Position numbers and translations under genes: made by a program. A model generated the notes under the pieces. The model did not search any database. It saw only the letters and a program-made list of their open reading frames with translations, and was not told where the DNA came from. This document shows, in pieces, positions 1-5,459 of a stretch of 6,123 nt of DNA; within the stretch, counting starts at the first letter, position 1, and every line of letters begins with the position of its first letter. The DNA is from Bacteroidia bacterium (GTDB lineage Bacteria; Bacteroidota; Bacteroidia; AKYH767-A; OLB10), in NCBI GenBank assembly GCA_025450095.1, contig JANWID010000173.1, positions 1-6,123 on the forward strand, written 5' to 3'.

Positions 1-740
1 GTAACTCCAAGGTGCAGCGGATAATTCATACCCAGCGAACGCATTTTTATAATCAATAACCGGTATGCCTGCACCATTACCTGTGGGTTGCTCGACTTCA
101 TACTCAGCACAATATTATGGAAGGAATTATCTTCACATATCCTCAGAAATTCCAGGGCTGATTCTACCATTCCTAACGGAGTATCACCATAACGACTCAT
201 AATTCTGTCGCTGAGTGAACCATGGTTGGTTCCTATTCGCATGGCGGTACCGTATTCCTTGCATATTCTTACAAGTGGAGTAAAGCGTTCCCTGATGCGC
301 TCCAATTCCGCTTCATATTCGGAATCGGTATATTCTAAAGTTTCAAATTTCTTTTTATCTGCATAGTTTCCGGGGTTCACCCGTACTTTTTCAACGATGC
401 GTGCTGCAAGCTCTGCCGCATTAGGAGTAAAGTGAATATCGGCAATAATTGGAGTTTTGTAACCCCGCACAAGAAGCTCTTTCTTAATTTGCTCCAGGTT
501 TCGGGCTTCATTGATGCTTGGAGCCGTGATGCGAACATATTCACAACCTGCTTCAATCATACGGATACTTTGTTCCACTGTTGCCAGCGTATTCATCGTA
601 TCTGTAGTTGTCATTGATTGTACCCTGATTGGATGATGGGCTCCCAAAGGCACATCCCCTATGTTTACTTCACGGGTTAATATCCTATCGTATTCGGTAA
701 GACTATTGCAATAAAAAGGTGTTAAAGTGGGGTACTCCAT
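1..740 (-). CDS. ispG: 4-hydroxy-3-methylbut-2-en-1-yl diphosphate synthase (IspG/GcpE), N-terminal part, 3' end outside window
   Basis: IspG is the cytoplasmic [4Fe-4S] enzyme that reductively opens methylerythritol cyclodiphosphate to HMBPP, the penultimate step of the non-mevalonate isoprenoid pathway. Translating the minus strand from ATG at 740-738 gives 246 residues with no stop before the edge. Family motifs of the TIM-barrel domain are clear: QSMTTTDT (residues 41-48), ADIHF (100-104), VNPGN (121-125), IGTNHGSL (169-176) and PLHLGV (241-246). The segment at 130-230 has the wording of the long form known from Bacteroidota, Chlamydia and plants, which carries an extra domain between barrel and Fe-S domain. 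That insert and the Fe-S cysteines would lie beyond the window. The ATG is chosen because it starts the conserved N terminus and a TAAATTTG box ends only four bases upstream. It follows the phosphatase gene in the same direction across a 280-base gap, so it is probably transcribed separately. Identification is secure. Confidence 0.95.
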   Translation of the reverse strand, partial: MEYPTLTPFYCNSLTEYDRILTREVNIGDVPLGAHHPIRVQSMTTTDTMNTLATVEQSIRMIEAGCEYVRITAPSINEARNLEQIKKELLVRGYKTPIIADIHFTPNAAELAARIVEKVRVNPGNYADKKKFETLEYTDSEYEAELERIRERFTPLVRICKEYGTAMRIGTNHGSLSDRIMSRYGDTPLGMVESALEFLRICEDNSFHNIVLSMKSSNPQVMVQAYRLLIIKMRSLGMNYPLHLGV

Positions 741-1020
741 ACTGCAAATTTAGTCTAAAAACAAAAGGACGAGGGTTAAGTTTACCTGCTTATCACTGGC
801 CCTGCATTTATTTTTAAGTTTTGTATGGAATTTTCACAAATTATTTGTATAATCTATTGAATCATAATGAATTAAAATAATTGCCGGTCAATTTTTAAAA
901 AATGATCCTCACAAGGCCCGAAGCTAGAACCGCGCTTTATTGGATTATTTTTATCCTGTTAAAAGCAGGTATTAAAATTTAATTTCACTCCCCGGGAAAC
1001 AGCTCCGAAAATTTCTGATT
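741..1020. other. AT-rich intergenic region between the phosphatase gene and ispG
   Basis: These 280 bases hold no credible coding frame on either strand and no tRNA-like or other RNA gene that I recognise. The right end would contain the 3' untranslated region of the phosphatase gene, and the left end the ispG promoter box. Only weak inverted repeats are visible: a four-base CCTG/CAGG stem around 956-970, a GGAT/ATCC stem just beside it, and an AT palindrome with one mismatched pair at 888-905. None has the GC stem plus T-run of a good intrinsic terminator, so I do not call one here. Confidence 0.6.
745..752 (-). promoter_or_regulatory. candidate Bacteroidota -7 promoter box for ispG
   Basis: On the minus strand the sequence TAAATTTG matches the Bacteroidota sigma-ABfr -7 consensus TAnnTTTG exactly and ends four bases before the ispG ATG. 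By the usual spacing transcription would begin at or within a base or two of the ATG, so the mRNA may be leaderless or nearly so. I see no TTG at the expected -33 position (about 17-23 bases upstream); the only nearby TTTTG is too close. The assignment rests on the -7 match and its position. Confidence 0.45.
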
Positions 1021-2607
1021 CTAGTTTCTATTGAATGAAATGAAAATCTTTTTCGAAAATTGTTGTTCTCCAATTTCAAAGTTTATCGTGTAGATACCTG
1101 ACGCGAATTTTGAATTTTCAATTTCAGTAGAAAGTACATGAAAACCTTTTTTCAAGGCTTCAGGAAATTTATCAAAGTCGGCTATTTTTTCTCCAAGCAT
1201 GTTGTACATACCAGCAGATACGGAATTATCTTCAGTAAGGAATAAAGAAAAATAAAGCATGTCGTCCCCTTGATGATAACTGATCTCACATGATGCCTGC
1301 CAATCGTTAAGTGGCTCCCCGGGGCCAAGCTTTCGTATATTGAATTCATCTACAACAATTCCATACGATGAAAGATATTTGGCAATTAACAAATCACCGT
1401 CTACTTCAATAACCATCGAACAATTTGAAATAAAATCGTTGAAATACATACAAGGCATCGGTGCATCCGCTTGTGGATTGCCTTCAAGGTGACCGGATGT
1501 ACCACAAATAGCATATACAGTACCGTTATAAGGTACACGTTTTTCAATTTTTTTTGATTCGATGCTCATCAGGTTCGATGAATCAAATGACGTTGAAGGT
1601 CCGTAATGTCCTTTTATCAGATAACTTCTTTCATTGGAATGGGAGTGACCGCTCAAAACCAGGTCAACATGATAATTTTCCAACAACGGGATGATGTGTG
1701 TCCGAATATCGATAAGTTCGATTTCGCGATCACTGTCGTGTGTTCCCTTTGTAAAAGGCGGATGATGAAAATATACAATTGTCCACCTTTGTGTATTGGC
1801 TGCGAGATCCTGCGATAGCCAATTGTACATAGCACTACCGGGATCATTGGCTGTGCCATAACTATCCAGTGATATAAAATGGATGTTTGAATAATTATAT
1901 GAATAGTATTTTGGAGTTCCTGATGCCACGCCACCCGCTTCACCATTTTCGGGAACAGTAAAGATTGAAAAATATGGAAACGATGTAGTAAGGCTTGCAT
2001 TCGACAGATACCCTGTCTGTGCATAATCATGATTTCCCGGAGCAGGGAATACAGGAAATTGTTTTAATTGTTCGGGATACACATTAAAAACATTGACCTG
2101 GTATTCCGAATCCAATCCCGAGCTGTAAGCATTATCTCCAAGCCAAATCCACAAATGAGTAGGTGATTGTGAAAAATTGGTGTAGGCATCTCTTACATCA
2201 GCTTGTGTTTGAGTCCCTGTTCCAAAATCTCCTGTTACCCATATCCGGACCGGAGTTATGGATCCGGATGTTGGTGCTGTATAAAAATTGTTTGAAATTC
2301 CGCTTTGTAACAATTGCGAACGGGAACCAATTGCATAAAAATAATGGGATGCCGGTTGAAGCCCTGAAATTTTTACAACGTGTTCGGAGGTGACGGCTGG
2401 GTCATTAATGCTTTTTCCATAGGAAGTTGTGGTTCCATAATCAACCCGCGAAGTAGTTGGCACATCTGTTCTCCAGCGGACAATAACGGAATTCTCGGTA
2501 ACAACCTGAAGGTATGCCCCACGGGTAATCTGGACAGGTTGTGCAGATATTCCAATAGCCCCCAAAATGATTACACAACAGATATAGAAACACTTGAATT
2601 TAATCAC
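1021..2607 (-). CDS. Exported purple-acid-phosphatase-type metallophosphoesterase with T9SS C-terminal sorting domain
   Basis: Predicted secreted binuclear-metal phosphatase that hydrolyses phosphate esters outside the cytoplasm; the substrate cannot be read from sequence. With a GTG start at 2607 it has 528 residues: signal peptide (about 1-22, ending GISA-Q), a fibronectin-III-like purple acid phosphatase N-terminal domain (about 24-112), a Metallophos domain (about 121-325), a linking region, and a T9SS-type C-terminal domain (about 441-528, with LGEKI and GIYTINF). All five PAP motifs are present: GDFG (D127), GDNAY (D158, Y161), GNHD (N192), VYFH (H281) and GHSH (H321, H323), so catalysis should be intact. 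The frame is open to a TTG at 2637 (538 residues), but I prefer GTG because it gives a compact signal peptide and lies downstream of a possible -7 box. The stop is TAG. It lies in the same direction as the large surface protein gene, about 65-95 bases downstream of it. Family call is strong; start is uncertain. Confidence 0.92.
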   Translation of the reverse strand: MIKFKCFYICCVIILGAIGISAQPVQITRGAYLQVVTENSVIVRWRTDVPTTSRVDYGTTTSYGKSINDPAVTSEHVVKISGLQPASHYFYAIGSRSQLLQSGISNNFYTAPTSGSITPVRIWVTGDFGTGTQTQADVRDAYTNFSQSPTHLWIWLGDNAYSSGLDSEYQVNVFNVYPEQLKQFPVFPAPGNHDYAQTGYLSNASLTTSFPYFSIFTVPENGEAGGVASGTPKYYSYNYSNIHFISLDSYGTANDPGSAMYNWLSQDLAANTQRWTIVYFHHPPFTKGTHDSDREIELIDIRTHIIPLLENYHVDLVLSGHSHSNERSYLIKGHYGPSTSFDSSNLMSIESKKIEKRVPYNGTVYAICGTSGHLEGNPQADAPMPCMYFNDFISNCSMVIEVDGDLLIAKYLSSYGIVVDEFNIRKLGPGEPLNDWQASCEISYHQGDDMLYFSLFLTEDNSVSAGMYNMLGEKIADFDKFPEALKKGFHVLSTEIENSKFASGIYTINFEIGEQQFSKKIFISFNRN

Positions 2608-2626
2608 GGTGATATGTTTGATACGA

Positions 2627-2634
2627 TAAAGGTA
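2627..2634 (-). promoter_or_regulatory. possible -7 promoter box for the phosphatase gene
   Basis: The minus strand reads TACCTTTA, matching TAnnTTTG at all but the last fixed base. Transcription from it would start near 2620, just upstream of the GTG codon at 2607 and downstream of the alternative TTG at 2637. No -33 TTG is seen at the normal spacing, so this is weak. Read-through from the preceding gene is the alternative. Confidence 0.25.
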
Positions 2635-2639
2635 CAAAT

Positions 2640-2657
2640 ATCCGGAAATAACCGGAT
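2640..2657. repeat. short inverted repeat between the surface protein and phosphatase genes
   Basis: ATCCGG and CCGGAT arms of six bases are separated by a six-base AT spacer. It lies about 45 bases past the stop of the large surface protein gene and just upstream of the phosphatase start region. It could be a weak transcription stop or a protein-binding site. There is no following T-run on the minus strand, so I do not call it a terminator. Confidence 0.35.
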
Positions 2658-2702
2658 TCGGACCTCGTTATTTTGCCATGAAAACACAAAAGCACAAAAA
2701 AC

Positions 2703-3695
2703 TTATTGAACAGCGATTTTGAAAATGTTTATATTTTTTTCCAGGAAAAACTTGATCGTATAAATTCCACTTTCGTATTTAGAAAGGTTGATTGTTTTAA
2801 GGTTATTTAATTTTTGATTCATAATTAATTTTCCTGCAGCATCAATTACAATCATGTAATCGGAAGCTGAAAAATTTGTAGTGTTCATTATGTTAATGAT
2901 GCCATGAGTAGGATTGGGAAATAATGAAATCCCGGTATTGGAAATATTATCTGAAATGCCAAGAGGATAATTCAATACCATGGTTGTGGAAGCCGTGGAA
3001 GTCGATACAGGTGCATTTTGATCGAAGAAAATATTTGCTGTGTTTTCAATCAACGTATTATTTACAATGGAGGAAATGGCCTCAATAGAGAATCTAACGA
3101 AGCCATGACTTTCAGGTTCATTGTTGGTGCTGTCGGGTAAATTAATGCCGTTAAAAAGAAATGTAACAATGCCATTCGGTGTCATGTTTACTGAAACTGC
3201 ATGACTACTCATTATCAGATTGAAAGTTGATAAGTCCAGAGAAGCAGGTAATGTATCGGTAATCACTACATTCTCAGCAGGAGCATTACCTGTATTTTGA
3301 AAAGTGATTGTATAATTTAAAGTGTTTCCAATCAGCGTATAGTTCTGTCCCAAAATTTCATTTATAGGTTCGACATATTTGCCATTAGGATCATAAGAAC
3401 ATGCAATAATTTCAACAATAGTGTCGGTTTCAGAAGTGAGAATATTATTGACTGTATCCCTGATGTCTGCATAAACGATATAATCAACAGGAAGTGCCGG
3501 AGTATCTGGTTTGTCGACCTGCAGTTCAATTTGTTCCACCTGGAATGGCGCAAGGTGAGTGTAATGCCAATAGTATGTATTTTGAACTATTGAATCAGGA
3601 ACGTAATTATATGTAAGAATTGTTATCGAATCATGCTTAACATAGGAAATTACTCCGCTAATAAATTCTGTGCCCGTATTTTCAACTTGCAACAA
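2703..3695 (-). CDS. C-terminal half of interrupted surface protein: DUF11/DUF7619-like domain plus T9SS sorting domain
   Basis: This 330-residue open frame is in the same reading frame as the gene at 3714-4901 and is separated from it only by a TGA and six further codons. I read it as the rest of one 732-residue protein. It shows the CSYDPNGK signature (99-106), a DUF11/DUF7619-like beta-sandwich (about 107-228, with FQNTGNAPAENV, NLPDSTNNEPESHGFV and FFDQNAPV), and a T9SS type A sorting domain (about 256-330, with FPNPTHG and SGIYTIKF). On its own it has no signal peptide, and its only candidate start near the TGA is TTG at 3695, with no ATG nearby. Independent translation therefore would not give an exportable protein. 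The stop is TAA. Its role is presumably structural or adhesive at the cell surface or in secreted form; no enzyme motif is visible. Whether it is expressed depends on the TGA. Confidence 0.8.
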   Translation of the reverse strand: MLQVENTGTEFISGVISYVKHDSITILTYNYVPDSIVQNTYYWHYTHLAPFQVEQIELQVDKPDTPALPVDYIVYADIRDTVNNILTSETDTIVEIIACSYDPNGKYVEPINEILGQNYTLIGNTLNYTITFQNTGNAPAENVVITDTLPASLDLSTFNLIMSSHAVSVNMTPNGIVTFLFNGINLPDSTNNEPESHGFVRFSIEAISSIVNNTLIENTANIFFDQNAPVSTSTASTTMVLNYPLGISDNISNTGISLFPNPTHGIINIMNTTNFSASDYMIVIDAAGKLIMNQKLNNLKTINLSKYESGIYTIKFFLEKNINIFKIAVQ

Positions 3696-3701
3696 TTGTT
3701 G
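3690..3701. repeat. perfect 12-base palindrome just downstream of the in-frame TGA
   Basis: CAACAATTGTTG is its own reverse complement. In the minus-strand transcript it would form a CAAC/GUUG stem with an AAUU loop whose apex lies 17-20 bases after the TGA, and weakly pairing flanks could lengthen it. Both glutamine codons before the TTG and the TTG itself lie within it, so it may be only a codon coincidence. Confidence 0.5.
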
Positions 3702-3713
3702 TGAACCTGAATT

Positions 3714-3716
3714 TCA
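3714..3716 (-). other. In-frame TGA interrupting the large surface protein gene
   Basis: The minus strand reads ATT-CCA-AAT-TGA-AAT-TCA, after which the same frame stays open for 337 codons. The part before it carries the signal peptide, PKD and SdrD_B-like domains; the part after carries the DUF11/DUF7619-like and sorting domains, an order typical of single proteins in Bacteroidota. From memory of the family, this spot commonly reads P-R/N-C-N, so the TGA is one base away from a cysteine codon TGT or TGC. A nonsense mutation or base-call error is the simplest cause; recoding is possible but unsupported. Confidence 0.85.
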
Positions 3717-4901
3717 ATTTGGAATACCTTCATTAAAATGCAGGTCCATTCCCGCAGTCTGCTGATCGGGTTTATATCCAAAATTAAAACCGCTAACTGA
3801 ACCCGTTAATGAATCCACATGTACATGAAACAATAAAGAATCAGTTGTGAGTGTCCATCCGTTTGGTGGGGTTATTTGAACCGTGTAGTCTCCGACATTG
3901 ACGGGGAAATTATAGTCTCCTGAATTCAATGTGTTTGCTGAAACATTAACTGGTTGTATGCTCAGTAACTGATTGTTCAGTCCTGCTTCGTACAGGTCTT
4001 TTACACCATTGGAATCAGCATCATAAAATACATTTCCACTTATATGATAAGGATAATTACCACTCCAATAATTAGAATATACATTGATAGTAGTACATAA
4101 ATTATCGGTACAGCCTGATGAAGTGTCATTGATGGTAAGACAAACGGTGTAATTACCGACAAACTGATAAGTATGACTGGGATTCATACTTGTTGATGTG
4201 GCTCCATCTCCGAATGTCCATGAATAGGTAGGATTTATTCCCGAAGATGAATTCATAAACTGCAAAGGAACATTTTCAACAGGATTAGTCGTGTACGAAA
4301 AAGAAGCTGAACACAGGCTGGTTCCTAATAAAGAATTGAACGAGTGATATTCGGTATTACATCCCATATTACCCCATACACCGGTTACGCCATCGCTGGT
4401 TATCGTAACATGTCCGGTAAGCGGGATTGTTCCAATCACATTGGAATTTGTCTGGATAGTCAAACAGAAATTCCAGGTATGCATTTGACAATTATCTCCA
4501 AAATTATTTCCGGGTATACCATCCAGGTTACCGCCCGGACTACCTGCGGGATTATCATAATAAAATCCGGGCCCAAATACCAGACCGGTGCCATTACTCG
4601 TACAGGAGTTATACCAATCCCAGCTCCCTTGTCCATCACATGACAGCGCTGGTGAGTAAGGATTTATGGAGTTCAAATCCCATCCAGACCCAAAACTGAC
4701 TCCAACACCATGAATCCAGGAAGCCGAAGATTGCGCATAATCAGTAATCGAAATACATATATCCACCGTTGTACCTGGTGCATATCCGCCGGCAGGTTGC
4801 GAAGGTGACAGTGTCATACTTACGGCCCCAACACAATTTGATTGAGAATGTATTGTGCCGGATAACAAAATGAATAAGAATAGGAGGACCAGATTTTTCA
4901 T
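3714..4901 (-). CDS. N-terminal half of interrupted exported multidomain surface protein (PKD and SdrD_B-like domains)
   Basis: The frame starts at ATG 4901 with a classic signal peptide of about 20 residues (MKN, hydrophobic core, ending HSQ) and runs 395 residues to TGA. After the signal is a domain of about 175 residues that I do not recognise, rich in Gly, Asn, aromatic residues and cysteine. Next comes a PKD domain (about 197-275) with the hallmark WTFGDG (228-233) and a following HTYQFVGNYTVCLTI strand. Then an SdrD_B/Cna-B-like domain (about 286-376) with the FYDADSNGVKD signature. Such modules are extracellular beta-sandwiches that act as spacers or in adhesion. The part needed for T9SS export lies beyond the TGA, so this half alone would be expected to stop in the periplasm. 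No Shine-Dalgarno sequence precedes the start, which is normal for Bacteroidota. It lies 123 bases downstream of the small HTH gene. Domain calls are firm; function is unknown. Confidence 0.88.
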   Translation of the reverse strand: MKNLVLLFLFILLSGTIHSQSNCVGAVSMTLSPSQPAGGYAPGTTVDICISITDYAQSSASWIHGVGVSFGSGWDLNSINPYSPALSCDGQGSWDWYNSCTSNGTGLVFGPGFYYDNPAGSPGGNLDGIPGNNFGDNCQMHTWNFCLTIQTNSNVIGTIPLTGHVTITSDGVTGVWGNMGCNTEYHSFNSLLGTSLCSASFSYTTNPVENVPLQFMNSSSGINPTYSWTFGDGATSTSMNPSHTYQFVGNYTVCLTINDTSSGCTDNLCTTINVYSNYWSGNYPYHISGNVFYDADSNGVKDLYEAGLNNQLLSIQPVNVSANTLNSGDYNFPVNVGDYTVQITPPNGWTLTTDSLLFHVHVDSLTGSVSGFNFGYKPDQQTAGMDLHFNEGIPN

Positions 4902-4919
4902 GGATAAAAGGCTTTATGA

Positions 4920-4949
4920 TAAAAATAGAAGAAAAAATTAGCCAATCAA
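4920..4949 (-). promoter_or_regulatory. candidate promoter for the large surface protein gene
   Basis: On the minus strand a TTG at 4949-4947 is followed after 19 bases by TATTTTTA at 4927-4920. This matches the Bacteroidota TTG / TAnnTTTG pattern except for the last base of the -7 box. It would put the transcript start near 4913, about a dozen bases before the ATG at 4901. The region is so AT-rich that chance matches are likely. Confidence 0.35.
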
Positions 4950-4990
4950 CAATCCATGCATTTCGATTTCTAACAAAGCAATTAATTAAT

Positions 4991-5020
4991 AATCAATTAT
5001 ATAGCTCCTTTAATTGAATT
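4991..5020. repeat. AT-rich inverted repeat downstream of the HTH gene
   Basis: AATCAATTA and TAATTGAATT form an imperfect stem of about nine pairs with one bulged base around an 11-base spacer. It starts four bases past the TAA of the small HTH gene. It could slow or end transcription of that gene or serve as a binding site, but it lacks a GC-rich stem and a T-run, so its role is unclear. Confidence 0.35.
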
Positions 5021-5024
5021 GCTA

Positions 5025-5321
5025 TTATTTAATACTCTGATACATCTCTTCCTGTTTGACATCCAAAAGCAATTGAAGTACCTGGTATTTATAAATTTCG
5101 CCGGTTGTTTTTTGACGAAGGAAGCCTTCCTTGATATATTGAGTTAATTTTCTCAAAGGAATATCCAAAAGTTTCATGGCATCTGAGGTTGAAATGGAAG
5201 TCAGTCTTTTTTTCTCGGATTGTACTTCGGCATATAATGCATGCCATTCCAGCAACAACTTCAAAGTTTCCTTCGATGGAAATTCAGAAAAAAATTTAAG
5301 TTGTCCCTGTGATAAGGCCAT
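5025..5321 (-). CDS. Small helix-turn-helix protein (MerR/excisionase-like), possible DNA-binding regulator
   Basis: The 98-residue frame from ATG at 5321 has no signal peptide or membrane segment and is rich in Lys, Glu, Gln and Leu, as expected of a cytoplasmic protein. Residues 44-86 resemble the HTH_17/MerR-type winged helix: a first helix in STSDAMKLLDI, a recognition helix in PLRKLTQYIKEG, then a basic turn and wing with Tyr (KTTGEIYKY) and a final helix. Residues 8-40 look like one or two amphipathic helices that could mediate dimerisation. The frame also opens at TTG 5345, but ATG is favoured. The stop is TAA. It is set apart from the upstream gene by a strong terminator and lies directly upstream of the large surface protein gene, which makes local regulation conceivable. 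No integrase or other phage gene is present to support an excisionase role. I do not recognise a named family. Confidence 0.65.
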   Translation of the reverse strand: MALSQGQLKFFSEFPSKETLKLLLEWHALYAEVQSEKKRLTSISTSDAMKLLDIPLRKLTQYIKEGFLRQKTTGEIYKYQVLQLLLDVKQEEMYQSIK

Positions 5322-5400
5322 ATGGATGCAGCTTGCCGGATGCAATATAAGACTTTGTTTCCTGAAAAAACAAAATAACTAATCGAGGTAGTTTTCAAAG

Positions 5401-5431
5401 AAAAAAAAACGGCGGGTGTTACCCCGCCGTT
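5401..5431 (-). terminator. Intrinsic (rho-independent) terminator of the cohesin-like surface protein gene
   Basis: A perfect nine-base-pair, GC-rich stem (5408-5416 pairs with 5423-5431) encloses a six-base loop. Read on the minus strand it is followed directly by an unbroken run of T from the A-tract at 5401-5408, which extends past the edge into 5400-5398 less perfectly. It begins about 28 bases past the TAG stop of the gene at 5460. It should insulate the HTH gene from upstream transcription. It works only on the minus strand, because on the plus strand no T-run follows. Confidence 0.93.
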
Positions 5432-5459
5432 CAGTCGAAAAATAGACCTAACCACAAGT

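Noticed and set aside
432..617. Plus-strand frame opposite ispG
   Set aside because: It is antisense to strongly conserved IspG sequence and has no recognisable features of its own.
888..905. AT palindrome with one mismatched pair in the ispG upstream region as a terminator
   Set aside because: It has no loop-forming spacer and no GC stem; such sequences arise readily in AT-rich intergenic DNA.
1653..2030. 125-codon minus-strand frame inside the phosphatase gene
   Set aside because: It overlaps the catalytic core in another frame; its translation has no domain features, while the phosphatase frame has all five metal motifs.
3690..3720. Frameshift between the two halves of the surface protein
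   Set aside because: The halves are in the same frame (stop at 3716 and TTG at 3695 differ by 21 bases), so a stop codon, not an indel, separates them.
4344..4643. 99-codon plus-strand frame opposite the surface protein gene
   Set aside because: Shadow of the low-stop composition of the Gly/Thr/Asn-rich coding strand; no start signal or domain.
2703..4901. UGA read as tryptophan (genetic code 4)
   Set aside because: Tryptophan is consistently TGG in these genes, only one in-frame TGA exists, and the expected residue at the site is cysteine.
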